Counted from the stretch's first letter, positions 34,906 to 48,289 are shown. The stretch: 64,000 nt of DNA from Metallyticus violacea (GCA_030762175.1 CM060831.1:29151001-29215000), one strand, 5' to 3'. A program made the numbers and translations. Notes: generated by a model from the letters alone, not told the origin.

Positions 34906-36699
34906 CCCCAAACTATCTATTCCAATTCAATCATATTTTATTTTAATAAACAAAGAAAACATTATCTAACTTGAGTAAACAATTTGATGGAAAACGGAAT
35001 ATAAACCTTTTGTAGTTTATAAAACTGGAAGAGTTCGGTTTTAGTGTCACACAAGGCATTACGCACCCTATGGCGGAGATTATTTGTGGTCATTATTACC
35101 CCAGTCTCTTTCTCATGACACGAAAACTCACTTTCACGCCACTTGAAAACCGGTATATACATCCACATCTTCATTAAAATGTTTATTTTTACTACGTTTG
35201 ACAGAATTAAGACTTACATACCATGTTTGTTTTTCATACTCTAAATGCACATTATGTAGCAGACGGCGCCAGAGAAAACAGAAAGTATCTTTGTTCAAAA
35301 ATTACTTCAATATGTGATACATTTTGTATTAAACTTTGTAAAGAAGACATGCTATAGATTGAAAATAAGAAAGGGAGAGGGGAAACTTTTAGGGCATATA
35401 AAGAAGTAAAGGTAATTATATTTAAAACTGTCGGGTTCCTAGCAGGAACTGAACTTTAATTCACCTATTTTCGCTTATTATCTCTATTCCTCCATTATTC
35501 CATTAGTCGAACGTCCACTTGAAACTTTGAGTATTTTTGCACTCGTGTTAGATAAATGTTAGAAATGTTTGACTACAGCACAACGAAAATATTAGAGGTT
35601 TCTCTTAATAGATTTAAACAGAGATTGTAACACCAAGAAATTTACAAATTGCTATTGCCTTGAAATAAGTTAGATATGTCTTTCATTTCACAACTTTCCA
35701 GACTAAATAAGTATTTATTTAACATAAATTTAAATTTATATATTGATGGAGTAGTTTAAAACCACAGTTGATTAAATTTTAGGAATAACGTCGTCATACC
35801 CAGTCACCTCCTCTTTGAAATTTCAGATGAAACCCCTATTTTTTGATGCGAAAATCTTAAAGAAGATATAAATAACATGTTTTGTTTTTTTAACCTTGCC
35901 TGGCAGCTTTGAATGTTATTGTTGTTTGAATTAAGACAAAAACTACTAATCGTTTAATGCAATAGTTGTGTTTTGGAAATACATTTATGTAAACTCTACT
36001 AGAAAGAACAGAATGTAGATATTATTAAATGTAATTTTCGAACATTTTTATCCTACAATTAACTGACTTAATTTTTAAGACTGACAAGTTTTGAAATAAA
36101 ACACTATATACAAAGAAGGTTGAGGGGTATAATATTATTTGAGGCTGTGGTAAACGATTTTGTGATATTAATTGAATAGTAATTCATTTAGGAAGAATCT
36201 TAAAATCCGTTATTTTTTTGTTCTAGTGGTAATTCGACACGTTAAAGTATGTTGGTGAAAATGTAAAGTTTCAGACATAACCCGAAAAGACTAATGCTAG
36301 ACACTTAAAAAGTAATTCATGTTGCTACTAATAAAACACGTTTTATAAATATATATGTACATTATTTAATACAACAAGAGGAATAGGAAGCATTCTTTCT
36401 CAGAAAAAAAATGCTATTTTAATACTCCATCAAGAATAATTAAAAAAAAAAAAAACGCCGGACTTCTAATTGCCTCCACATATGATCGTGTAGGGTCAAG
36501 CGGGAAGTAGGTTGTACTACTTTGACTTGAGAGTGCTGGCTCGTGATAAATGTGATAAATAAGGGTGATTTTTCCGCTCCACATCTAACGGCCGTCGGCC
36601 GGTTCAAGCTGGCGCAGCGATAAACGGGAGTCAGAAAGTCCGCAACTATGATTGTCGCTTAAGTTATGAGTAACACTTAAAAGGTGTATTTACTCACCA
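34906..36699. other. no gene recognised (HAND intron)
   Basis: AT-rich DNA. 36540-36700 is GC-richer (CGGCCGTCGGCCGG) and probably belongs to the 3' end of the transposon that follows. Confidence 0.5.
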
Positions 36700-37794
36700 T
36701 TATCAAGCAGGAAGATGCTGGAACTGCCTCGCTTCGTTTTCCATAATTTCTGCCATCGGGTAATGAAATGAACAATTATTCTCTGCAGTTCCGCCTGAGA
36801 AATGGAAGAAATTTCTCAACGAAAGTTATTTTTCAGTTCATCTAATGTGTGCGGATTTGTCTCGAACACTTTTTCTTTAATGCCACCCAGATAAAAATCT
36901 CAAGGCGCTAAATCGGGGGACCGTGGGGCCATATGTTGTTATTGATGACTCATCGAATATTTCATGAATTGCATGCAAGGAGACATGGGTTGTATGCACC
37001 TTTACACAAGCCTGTTACAAAGCCACTAACCTAAGTTACCTCACAGTAAATTAGCGGAAAAGGGGTTACAAAATATTCTGCACATACCTATCACTATTAA
37101 TTGATTCTTTAAAAAATACAGCCTGTTATTCCCTCGCCTCTAATGGTTCACCACACTCCTATTTTTTGATCATGCAGAGATTCCTCATGAAGCAGGTAAT
37201 TTTATTTTATTTTATTTTTTTCCTGAACTCCAGTTTCGGTTGTTTTGTGAATTAACATACCCACTTAGGTAAGAAGAACAAGAAGAAGAAGAAGAAAAAG
37301 AAAAGAAAATTAGATTAGGACAAATGTTTCCGTCATGCACACCCTTTAAATTCCATTCACAAAATCTACTTCTGGATGCAGAGTCATCCGGTTTACACTC
37401 TTGCACTACAGCAGCTTTTTAGAGATTTAACTTCAGTAACTTTATAGCCGTTCGAATGGAAGAATAGGAAATTCCTGTTTACTAGGAAAGAGGTTGAAGT
37501 GAATTTTAGGGCAACGTTCCAGAGCATGACCAGTGTTATTCAACGTTTCTTCTGTGAGTAATATGCATGGCTATGTGAACTTTTTATCAAGAATATTTCT
37601 CGTTTCACGAAACTTATTTACCAATCTGTGAATAGAACATCGATTTGGAAGTTGAATATCAGGGAATCTCTCTTGAAACAATCTTCGTACATCACGAGTT
37701 GATTCTGTACGCACATAAATGAATACATTTTGGGGAATAGAATACCTTAATTGAGTCATATTAACGTAATTAACACACTGCATTACGCCCCCTA
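36700..37794 (-). pseudogene. decayed DUF4817-type DDE transposase, nearly full span
   Basis: Read from right to left on the minus strand. HTH with VRRLFQERFPDIQLPN and LVNKFRETRNILDKK at 37571-37700. Then RFCEWNLKGVHDGNICPN and LSGYVNSQNNRNWSSG at 37212-37370, then HDQKIGVWC at about 37160, and finally a 'RSPDLAP.DFYLGGIKEKVF'-like block with 'NPHT.DELK' at 36850-36940. This is the standard order of the family. The SDEAWF block with the first catalytic Asp is replaced by a GAA/AAG-rich run (37275-37310). Stops and shifts are frequent. Confidence 0.85.
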
Positions 37795-38986
37795 ATGAAT
37801 ACGTAATACAATGTCGTGCAAGAACACGTCTGTATGTTCCTACAGTTAAACTCGTACTGACTTCCTCTCCGGCTCCCCGGCGACTTTCAAGCAGGGAACG
37901 AGACGAGAACTGCAGAGCACCGTCAACTACTGTGGCCTGAGTGGTCTCCCAAAGGTAAAATCGGCGAACAAAACAGATATAATGACTCTAGGTATGAATT
38001 TACATTTATGCCATACTGGCCAACTTTGGAGTATAAAATTTAAAATTATATTAATTTTTATTAAAAGCTCTGCACTTTTGCAATATTTTTATTATTCGCT
38101 GCCTATGAGTAAATCGTTTTAATATACATATACAGCTTCTTTTCTAATCTTGTAAGTTAATGAATCGTTCACAAAGCATCATGTTGTCACATTATGAGCT
38201 TTAAATGGGCAATTATTTAAGTTTCTATTTTACAGGATTCGACAGCTTTCTCTTATTATTAAAAGACAATTTTAATAAAATATTATAGCCAACTTTGCAT
38301 GAAAACTATTGTGGTATGTAATATTTCGAAAAAAAAACTGTCTTTTTAATTATTATGAGCCTACGGTAGAGCAATATAACCAGCCTCACGGAAAGCTGTC
38401 AAACGATGCCAAACTATAGAGGAAATAAATGTATCAATATGTGTATTAGGTATATCGTTAACTCTTAAAAACTCATTCAAATCACTGGAATTATTTATGA
38501 ATACCTAACACTAGTCTCTGTCGAATAACGTTGGTTCTGATAACAATGCGAATAAAACTTATGTTACCTGGATTTAATGAACGTTCAAAGTCTGGTGTTT
38601 CGATGAGAAACCTGTATTTAAAGATTAGCAACAAAAATGTTCTGGATAAAATCTGACTTTAGTCAAGACCATCTATAATATATCACACCTTAATACAAAA
38701 CAAATGTGGCCGCCATATAGGTTGGATGTAAGCCATTCTATACTGTATTATCATTTTTTAAAATTCGGCACTACATTATTCATTTCTAGTAAATGTGCAT
38801 GACAATTAAAAATCGTATTTTCTAAAATGGAAATACAGAAAACCACGTTTAAAAGTAAACAAATATGTAAACATTTTTCTAAATAAATACCAACTTTAGG
38901 CAAACATAAGCTGGGCTGTTATAAAAGATTTTATTTGTGTGTATGTGTTTATATAAATTCTTGGGTAAGATTAAGTGTATATACAT
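37795..38986. other. no gene recognised (HAND intron)
   Basis: 37800-37990 is GC-richer and may be the 5' leader of the neighbouring transposon. The rest is AT-rich. Confidence 0.45.
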
Positions 38987-39270
38987 ACCGCCCCGGGTGA
39001 CCTAGGTCGTTAGGCGCGGACTCGTGAGCGGGAGGTCTGGGGTTCGAATCCCGCCAGATCCGTCCTTCCTGACAAAGGTTTTTTTCAGATTTTCCTCAGT
39101 CCTCATAAATGGCAAATGCCGGGGAGGTACCTAAACTTAGGCCTGGAACGTTTCCTTCCTATAAAAGTGTCTTTTACCAATTTATCATTTCATCTCATGT
39201 ATCATCAGTGTCCACCGCCTGTGGTGCCTCTATAGCAAAAATGGGCGTTAAACACCATTCATTCATTTTC
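38987..39270 (+). repeat. SINE family B, full length
   Basis: Clear head 'GACCTAGGTCGTTAGGCGCG', B box GGTTCGAATCCCG, body 'CCTCAGTCCTCATAAATGGC', and tail 'CACCGCCTGTGGTGCCTC', 'GGGCGTTAAACACC', then ATTC repeats. Confidence 0.94.
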
Positions 39271-39707
39271 ATATATATTCAATAATAATTGTAAAGAAAA
39301 ATCACAAAAATACGCAAGACATTTACTAAACAACTCACTTTTGCATTAACAATAAGCAGAATGTGAAAGGAGAGCATGTCCTAATGCTGGCGGAAATTTA
39401 AGTCAATAAAATTGTAACTCACCATCTCACTGAATCGGGCATAGAGCTTTGTAGTCATTACGAATGACATCTAAAATATTTTCAATGTCGCATATTATTG
39501 CTGTTTAAGTATTTGTAATTGGAGGCATGCAGTGCTGTAACTGCTGTGATTATTTTTCCAAGTCAATAATGTAAACTGAGATCGGCAGCTCACAAACAAA
39601 TACCGCTTGCCCTTAAAGAAAACAAGACTAATATAGCGAGCTACTTACCCGACTTTTATGAAGGTTTTCTTAGGAGGGATTGATTAATACATTGTTAGTC
39701 ATAGAGC

Positions 39708-39975
39708 ATTTCGAATATTACAGCCACAGGTGGCCGAGGTCGTTAAGGCACGGACTCGTGAGCGGGAGGTCTGGGTTCGAATACCGTCAGGACCTCACTG
39801 AGGTTTTTTCCAGGTTTTCCTCAGTCCTCATAAATGGCCTGAACTTAGGCCTGGAACGATTCCTTCCTTAAAAATATATCATTTCACTTCATGTATCATC
39901 AGTGCCCATCGCCTGTGGTGCCTCTGTAGCAAAAAAAGGCGTTAAACACTATTCATTCATTTATTTCGAATATTA
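39708..39975 (+). repeat. SINE family B with 13-base target-site duplication
   Basis: Full copy, with a short body deletion relative to the one at 38987. ATTTCGAATATTA occurs exactly at 39708-39720 and 39963-39975. The two family B copies lie in the same orientation 450 bases apart. Confidence 0.95.
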
Positions 39976-41541
39976 TTTATAACAACTGAGCTAAAACAAT
40001 TATTTTTCATGCCCGCCAATGCAGCACTAAACTAAAATAACAGAAAAATGCAAAAATAGAGGATAATTACAAAAAAGGTAGAATACTATGAAATAATCAA
40101 CTAAGTGAAAAAATGGCAAAAATATATCTTCCCATAATGTTTGATAGTTTTCGAATATCATTATTTAGATCTGTTTTGATGGTAACCCCTACTCCTTCCA
40201 AAAGATATTTTACCAAAATCTGGGCTAAGGTTATAACAATTCATGCAGCAAAGTTTTAACATTATATCTTTTTTCAACTCTTGGATAGCAGAAACTTAAA
40301 AAGCTGTCTGCTTTTCATATCTCGATTCGCAGAGCAGACGTTGTTTGTTTTACTGTGGATCGCATTCTTGAGTAACTTTTTTTCTTTCTCCCCCCCCCCT
40401 TTCTTGTGCTCACCTTATCCTCTCCCTACTTGTATTCTTGCTGAAAACTTTCTTCACTTCTCAATTACTAAACTTTTTAACCGCCTCCAAGGCGTCTTGT
40501 ATAGGTAAATATTTAGAAGAACAAGTTCATAAAATTGATTGTTACCCTGGATGGTTTATTTTACTCTCTTTTTATGACAGTTGCGTGAAACTGCATGTTA
40601 ATAAAGCTTCCCGCCTACATTAATACTCTTCCTCGTAACTGGGCTCGGAAGTTGGAAAAATGTTTTTTCCGAGATATAATAGACAGAAATGTAATAAAAA
40701 ACAATTTGTAAAACTGTGAACTAAAAATAACCCAAATTTATTTTATAATTTTGCTTCTTTTCCTCTATAGACAATTAAAATAATTATGTGTTTTTCATAG
40801 CATTTTTAGTCACTGGCTTTTTTCTAAAGGTCTTTTGTTAATACCGGGTGTTGCTTTCAAACTTCTAAGGATAATAGAAGAGACCAAAACAAAAGTATTT
40901 GTTAAATAGCTATAGATCTGAAACTATAGTGAGAGTGAGTTGCAAACATTCGGAAGGGAAAAAAATAGAAATTAGTGATTTGATAAAGATGAAAGATTCA
41001 AGTTATCATTAATTTATTATGGTAATCAATTTGCTTACTCTGTTAAACATGCTATGAAAAAATACAAGAAACACCGCCTGTGTTGCTATAGGACGCTCCC
41101 CTTGGTGCGGTATCGTGTACCTTCTCATTCTTCCAGTGCAGCTTGACAAGATTCAAGCGCATTTTCGGTGAAAAGTAAATTGGCCGTAGAGGACCCCGGT
41201 ATATGGCCTACTCGATATTCTGACATCACCCCAACTTGATTGTTGATGAACCTGGCGTAAGAAAGGGATGAGCTTTTGCTTGAGCGCACTTTCAGTCACA
41301 TCTAAACCCTTTTCTTATCCCTCCTAGGTTGACAATCAATTTCAGACCCACAATATTTTAAAAAAAAAATAATTAAGAGCACTCGGTATCAATAATTCAT
41401 TTCAGAGCTCGAAAATGAAGCCAAACTATTGCTGATGCCATCTTGCCAGTAGTGTAGATAATTTTTCCTTATTCTTATTTCATGTTGCATGTTGCGCCCT
41501 CGGGCCCACACTCTATATGGTATTGAGCAAACTTGTGAGCA
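39976..41541. other. no gene recognised (HAND intron)
   Basis: AT-rich, with a C run at 40390-40398. 41075-41330 is a GC-richer stretch with no recognised family. Confidence 0.45.
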
Positions 41542-41566
41542 CAAAAAAAAAAAAAAAAAAAAAAAA
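41542..41566. repeat. poly-A run
   Basis: About 25 A residues; possibly the tail of an unrecognised retroposed copy on the plus strand. Confidence 0.9.
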
Positions 41567-41621
41567 CATCCTCGGATTGACAACCCGTTCACGCTAAGTA
41601 CAACATCTTAATGCTCGTATT

Positions 41622-41700
41622 TTCACTATTGAGGTTTCACAGGCGGTGGATACTGATGACACGTGAAATGAAATTATAAATTAGGAAAGGAGTTTTATTT
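41622..41700 (-). repeat. SINE family B, tail fragment
   Basis: Reverse tail only: 'CACAGGCGGTGGATACTGAT', 'GAAATGAAATTATAAATTAG'. Confidence 0.75.
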
Positions 41701-41924
41701 GAGAACAAAACATTTTGGCCATTGATAAGGACTGATGAAAAAATTTACAAAAAATATATATATAAATAAAAGGCAACGAACCTCCAATCTCCCCGCCACC
41801 GGTCGGTATCTCAAGACTTGCTAAATTATCCTGACTCTTAGGAAGTTTGGTGTGTATTAAGACAATAATGACAACAATAATACTCCCTGTGATGTAAGCA
41901 TGTCCGCGACGAAACACACACAAT

Positions 41925-42330
41925 CTTCGAATTGGATTATAGGACCGGAGGAGGATATGTCGGTATACTTCAACCTTGCTTTAGGGCTGGCCGTTTGCTC
42001 CTACGGCCCCCAGTGCGGGGGCAATGAGGCACGAAGGTGGACGGGGACCGTAACAGATTCCAAAATGGAACATCTCACGACGTCGGAATCTCCCTCCAAG
42101 GAATTCGAGCCCCTCAGCGAGACGCCAGGGCAGAAACCGTTACAAAGCGCAAGACACTGTCACACCCGCACAAGTCGGCTAGCTCTGACACTTTCGACTC
42201 TGCAGAAGGAACAGAAGGAAATGAAATGTAATGGGGAAGTGAAACATTCGTGGAAAGGAAAGATCAATCATCCCAGCATTTGCCTAAGCGACCAAGGGAA
42301 ATCATGAATGACTGGCTTCAAGGCTGGCCC
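41925..42330 (-). repeat. SINE family C
   Basis: Reverse copy with 'AATTCGAGCCCCTCAGCG', 'ATCCCAGCATTTGCCTAAGC' and 'GGCTGGCCCCATCGGGAAC'. It explains the overlapping 135- and 64-codon open frames here. Confidence 0.82.
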
Positions 42331-45126
42331 CATCGGGAACTCCCAATTGCTTTACAGCCTGAGTGCTCCTGCTCAGTTACACAACCTTTTGCTGATGGTG
42401 CTTTGTCTCCAAAAGTATTTTGAGGTCGTTGCCTGCACTGTTTTGCTACGAGGATTCAAAATTATGTCTTGTCGATTTATATTTATTAATTTGATATGCT
42501 GTTAATTTAGAATATGGTAGCAAATAAAATAGGAAATATTATTTTGTGTTTGTAAACAAGAGGTTTCTTGTATTTATTGTTTAACAAAGGATAAAACTCA
42601 TCAGTTTGCAGAAACTTTCAATATGACGGACGTTTTTCGTAAATTTTTGATATGTAAAGACTTTATCTTGAGAAGTGTATTCGTAAAACTTCAACTATTA
42701 ACGTTAAGAGTGAAAAATATTCTTTCAGAACTTGGAGCACTGCTTCCATTTGATTGCATTCGAACACTATGAATGACAGCGAATTTGGAGACTTTTTCTG
42801 GTGCCATACCGACCTACATTAAGAATTGCGAAACATCTCGTAGCCGTTTCTAAGTATCAAAGTTCCATGTTGCACCAGGTAGACATTTTAAAGCGATTTG
42901 CTCCACTCACAAGACATTTGCGGTCGGTCTAATGAGTCAATTTGTGGCCGGAAGAAACGGCGAGGTACGTAAACTTAAGCCATCTGTAGACGGCCCAAAA
43001 TGATGACAATTATTTTAAATGATAGGAACGGGAGTCCTAGGCACTTCCTTGGATCTTTATGCCAGACCAAGACCTTGTGACATGATGGATGTACGCCGGC
43101 GCCTTTGGTTTTAGAGTTCAAATAGCGTTATAATCTTCAGCCTGAATATTTGACAGTCGTCATAGTACTCTATGACTAAACAGTATATTAATTGTCCTTG
43201 TAGCATCCTGTACTTAAATAATGTAGAAGCAAAGACGAGGAATTTCAGGCTTTATGATAAAATTTAAATATATTTGAAAAGAATATTTTGAAAGACGCAA
43301 TTAACAAATGAAGTATTAGGACTAAAAATACATTTAGAAGGAATTGATGTGTAAGAATAGAGTCTCAAAGAAATCATAAAAAAACAAATAATTTAGTTTT
43401 CCATATCGTGGCAGAATTTCTACACTACTATAGGGATCATGTGTCAAATAACGAAAATGATTCGAAGAATTGGGACAGTAGTTGAGTTGGAATCGGTAAT
43501 GCCCCTATTGCATATTGACATCAATTTATGTAAAAAATGTCTTAAATGAAATGCTATTTACAAGTAAATAGGCATAATTTTATACTTTCTCTTCTAATAG
43601 CTTAAAGATGGTTTATTGTACTAATAGCATTAATATTTTTGAAATATTTTAAAAATTAGTTTTTAAGGGAGTTGATGGTTGAACTAGAAAACAGAATCAG
43701 AAAGGAGGCGCAAGATACGAACTGAGACTACAGTCAATAAATGAAAATGGTAAAAATTATCCAGAAATCGTTTGCACAAATGAATCACAAAGGAATATGT
43801 AGAAACTACGAAGTTACTGTCAAAGTCTTCCAAAAACCTCGAAACTTGACAGGAAAATTAGAAACTAGAATGGGCATTAGACTAAATAAAGACATCAGTT
43901 TATATTTGGAAAGTAAAAGTAGCAATTAAAGAATTTTATATTATATTTTTGTGCCGGAATATATTGCGACTTTGCGATGCCATCATTAAGCACACAATAC
44001 CACAAGAAAGGAAACAATTTTAATGTTCTGAGGGTGAACCAGCAGGCTAGCAGTTTCCCCCCTAATGATATATCTTGATGTACTGAACCCAGACCTCCCA
44101 TCACGTCTCTCAACTTTCCGATAAAAGTCATCAGTCTCCGAAACATTTTTCTCTTATCGCATCTCACTTTTTAACGGTGCAAAATTAATAAATTCTAGCT
44201 CACGTGTGTTATATTTCATCCCAAAGTATTAATTTAAGTTCTTAAGATCATACTTTGCAACTAGAATTACTTCAACAAAAAGTAGAACATTACAAGTATT
44301 AAAGTATTTTAACGCAAACTGAATAGCCAGAGATTAGAAAAGAACCACTGACAAGCATAAACAGATCTACAGCAATTTAACACCAATCTGAGCGAAAGAA
44401 GTGCTCTCATATTATATGACCAATATTCAAATCAATAAATATTATAAAAAATTTAAATCATACTTAATCGATCACTGCTTTTGCTTTATAGATTATCATA
44501 GTAGATTTAAACTCAAAATGAATATAGTCTCCGTGCTAACCCGTAGTATGTGTTCTATGGCTTTTATTTTTTCGTTTTAAGGGAATTCAAAATGATGATT
44601 TTAATTATTGTTTTATGTTTTTGACTTTTGATATCATTTGAATATTTTTAATTACCCGCTTATTTTAATGTGTGTTTTAAAGCAGTACAATACTTCCAAC
44701 TATTTTAATTTTTTAAAAAAATTGTGTCTCAGCTTTTTGCGCTGTTTTTGATTATTTATTCAGTTAAACAACAAATGCATAAATAAATTAGTAGAATAAA
44801 AATTAATTAAGAGGAAGAGATGGAGAACCATCAACCTGGAGGGATTTTAAGCTCTATTTCTTCTACAAATGTGTTGTTCTCACTTATTCGTACAAATGTC
44901 CCATTTTTAGGAACTTTTAAGCATAAAATTTTGCAATTTTTACCAATTATTTTAACTAATTTAATGAAAATGTTTGAAAATACTAGACACATGTATTTTT
45001 TAAAATAAAAATAAAAAAAATTATGTAAAATGAGCATTATTACATTTGAAAAAAAGGTAACTTTCTTACTATTCCGCGCAGCGTTTTTCTTTTTTAACCA
45101 GTTACATGACAAACCAAATACATTAT

Positions 45127-45133
<7 letters not shown>
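42331..45133. other. no gene recognised (HAND intron)
   Basis: AT-rich. 42720-43110 is mixed in composition, with no recognised protein. No exon signals matching HAND were seen. Confidence 0.45.

Positions 45134-45161
<28 letters not shown>
45129..45161. repeat. poly-A run
   Basis: Over 30 A residues, giving a poly-Phe stretch in the minus-strand open frame that spans it. Confidence 0.93.
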
Positions 45162-45162
<1 letters not shown>

Positions 45163-45297
45163 TATCTTTAATACTTTTTGAGAAAATGAGCGGTGAATTT
45201 AACGTAGACGTAGATAGGGCATTTTGAATCCCCATGATTATATGTTGTTTCTTTATGTGAGCATATTTATTGACATTTTCATTACTAACTATTATTA

Positions 45298-45311
45298 TTG
45301 TTATTTTTAAA

Positions 45312-45362
<51 letters not shown>

Positions 45363-45470
45363 GCTAATATTATTCAGTGTGTGTAATTTTTACCTTATTT
45401 ATGCATTTTTGTATTATATGTGTAACCATAATTTATTATTATTATTATTATTATTATTACTACTACTATA
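45298..45470. repeat. (TTA)n microsatellite pair
   Basis: Two ATT/TTA arrays (about 45313-45362 and 45432-45460) separated by 70 bases of unique sequence. Poly-Leu frame is a by-product. Confidence 0.95.
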
Positions 45471-45999
45471 TTCGCTATTAACGAGCAGCTTGCTATTTTT
45501 AGTGTTTTGTACTGCCAATAATTTTAAGTTGACCTGTCCAGTATCTCAGTTTACTCTGCACTTTAAGATGCAAATGGAGAAATAAAAGAATATAAGAATA
45601 TTATGATCAACACATCTAGGTGTTATATGACTGCTCTTAACAGGGAAAGGGTTCATAGTTTTTACAAGCAGGAAAAAATGTTGATACGGAGGGGAACATT
45701 TTCTATTTCATTTGTCAGCTTGATGACTAGAAGTGGAGAACTCACGGCGAGATGTAACAAAATTGCAAGAAGAGGATATCAGATATATATACTGTGGAAA
45801 TATAATAATACTTTAATTTGATTTTAGGAACTGGCCAAATGGCCGCAACATTTACGATCTTCGTATCGTTAGTACGTAATAAATTAAGCCGTATACTATG
45901 AAGGGGCCATAAAGACAGCACCTACCGGAGAAAAGCGTGAGAATGAGTGCCCTTTAAAGTTATATCAACAAACAAAGCAGATGTTCTCCCACCTCCATA

Positions 46000-46262
46000 G
46001 CATTTCACTTGATTAACAGGCACATCATTAACTGCCTCCCCTCTTCGAAACTGCGGCTGCTAATGCGATTAGCAGCGTTGGCGTTATTGTCCTCTGGGAG
46101 CACTCGAGGGGCGTATGAAGCGATAACATCTTCACATCTGACGGAGGTTAACTTGATTTGGCTCGCCCAAATAGCCTCCACTTCACACATGCAGCGTTTT
46201 CATTTCGGTAATGATTTCTGCATCTGCTCGTCTGGAGCATGTGCCGAAAATTGGGCAAAATG
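46000..46262. promoter_or_regulatory. higher-GC island in HAND intron with palindromic homeodomain-type site
   Basis: The segment is distinctly GC-richer than the surrounding intron and resembles none of the repeat families here. It contains a perfect palindrome with 9-base arms, GCTGCTAAT-GCG-ATTAGCAGC at 46056-46076. The TAAT-N3-ATTA core is the type bound by paired-class homeodomain dimers. A GATA-like CGATAACAT and an E-box CATCTG also occur. Open frames on both strands are short and unrecognised. An intronic enhancer is the simplest reading, but conservation is untested. Confidence 0.35.
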
Positions 46263-46398
46263 AAGATACATTTTCCCAAACATGCACTGGTTAGTGTCAA
46301 AACATTTTAAGTAAGAAAGATCAATTCATATTAATGTTAGCAAGTGACACCTAGCTCTTCCATTGCTAACGGAACATACATGTTTTGTAGGTCATATA

Positions 46399-46810
46399 TT
46401 AGATGCAATTTATGATCACGGTCTCGCTTCCTCCAACACCACCATCAGCAACATCTAATCGCACTGTCATTTGCATGGAACAGTCAAATTGCAATAAGAT
46501 AAATATGAGGACGTGGTGATGATCTTTCTCCAAATAGTCTCCATTGGAATGCAATGCACCTGTTCCAGCGTTTCTGCTAGTCTTTAAAGACATGCTGGAA
46601 ATTTTTTTTGACACTGCTTCTGATTATTGGAAATGCCTTCCATGAAGGTGTTTCTTTAATTTGAGGAGAAGAAAAAAGTCACACAGGGCTAAACCTGGAC
46701 TGTAGGGAGGGAGAGAGGCATATTTCACCTTGCTTTTTAGTGAGATATTCAGCAACAACATTTGCGATGAGCAGCCGGCCGTGGTGCGGCATCCAGCTTG
46801 TTGCATTGAA
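46399..46810 (-). pseudogene. mariner transposase C-terminal part, decayed
   Basis: The minus strand reads SLPPYSPGLALCDFFLLLKL followed by KKHLHGRHF, then in a shifted frame GALHSNGDYLEK. These match the third catalytic Asp block (PPYSPDLAPCDF) and the C-terminal 'G.Y.EK' block of mariner transposases. The Asp of SPDL is Gly here. Upstream, TTAGCSSQMLL stands where the HDNA.PH block should be. Confidence 0.8.
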
Positions 46811-48229
46811 ATGTGGCCTTTTGGCCACGTAGAATTTTCAGGACATTTCTGTAGTATTACTCAGTTACAGTTGTGTGTGCAGATACAACATGCTAGTAAA
46901 CCACTTTTTGAATGTAGAAAAATGAGATGATCATAACTTTCCCAGCGGAAGCACTACTTGTGTGTGTACCCCGCATCTTCCTATAACGTCATCTTCAACT
47001 GCATGGAAGCCTGCACGCGAGCGTCCTTTTGTTCGGGAATCAGCAGTCTTGAAACCCCCTGAGCACATACACGTCTCATGTGCAACTTACGTGAAGTTTT
47101 CGCATTTTCTGAAAGTATTATTAACGTTAGTAGATGATACTCTCTCACAATTACAGTAGCGGCGTTGTTTTCTTCCGTTAGAGCACAAACTGTAGCGTCG
47201 GGTGCACCTGCCTTTGAAATTGATTTCCTCCCCTCTTTAAACATTTAAAAATATCCTCATGCTGTGCTATAGAGAAGAACAAATTCTCCGTGGGCCTCAG
47301 ATGAAGATTTGCTGAAACAAAAGCAGAAATTCTGAGCAACATGTTTGTTGCATGTCATCTCCATTTTGCTGTAGGCAGAACTAAACACGTCTCAATTTGC
47401 ACACCTCGCGAGAACCAGATGTGATAATAATAAAACTGGTACCACTTATGCGTTGCGCATGAAGCCAAAAAAAGTTTGTAAAATTACATTTTAGCGCGAG
47501 AAATTATGCTGTAAAATAATTATAATCCTTCTTTATTGAACGGCCCTCATAGAAAACGTACTTTGTTTTTTTATTGTCATTATTATTAATTGTATCTACA
47601 GTTTCAGTTTGTGGGAAAAACTTAAATCTGCTGATTTTTAAATTGTTCCTTTTGATAGTTCAATTGATTCAGCCTTCAATGAAATAATTGTTTTCTTGCA
47701 CCTTCGATTTACTAATAAACAAATAAATAAATGTTACCATTCCTTAGCTAGACACTCCATATTTAATTACTCGCGGTTAAGTGCAGTTGCGACATTTCGG
47801 ACATTTATGGGTCGTGATTGTATGACGAAGTACTTGATTAATAAATTTCTTTACCACTCTATCCAGCATCCAATCTGGATCACGATCATCTTCAGCGAAT
47901 CCTAAATCCTCTATTCATGAAAAGTATTTTCAGAGCAAAACAGTTAACATTTCATTACCAACAACATAGCATTAGTTAATATAACATTGGTCTAAACATC
48001 TTTGCTCAATGAAAACTGTTCATATTTTCTGATTCCGTACCACATGGAATCTCTCAAACCAGCCTTAGTTTTGTCTCATTGGGCTACAGTTTTTCAGAAA
48101 TCAGTATTATTGAAAATAATAGTTTTTATTATTTGTTCATTGAACAGGTACATAAAATAAATATTCTGACAGATTTAAACCAGACAATAAACGGTTCACT
48201 TTGTGAATGAAACAGTAGGGCATGGGACC
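46811..48229. other. no gene recognised (HAND intron)
   Basis: 46940-47260 is mixed in composition with unassigned open frames; it may be older mariner sequence. The rest is AT-rich. Confidence 0.4.
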
Positions 48230-48289
48230 ATAAAAAATTGGTTACAAAGGAGCAATTTAGATCCTGGGAAAAAAAAATGTGAAGTATGG

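Noticed and set aside
41900..42307. 135-codon open frame on the plus strand as a possible gene
   Set aside because: It lies fully inside a reverse SINE C copy whose body recurs elsewhere in the window.
44831..45235. 134-codon open frame on the minus strand with poly-Phe
   Set aside because: It runs through a poly-A tract and AT-rich sequence. No domain, and composition like the flanks.
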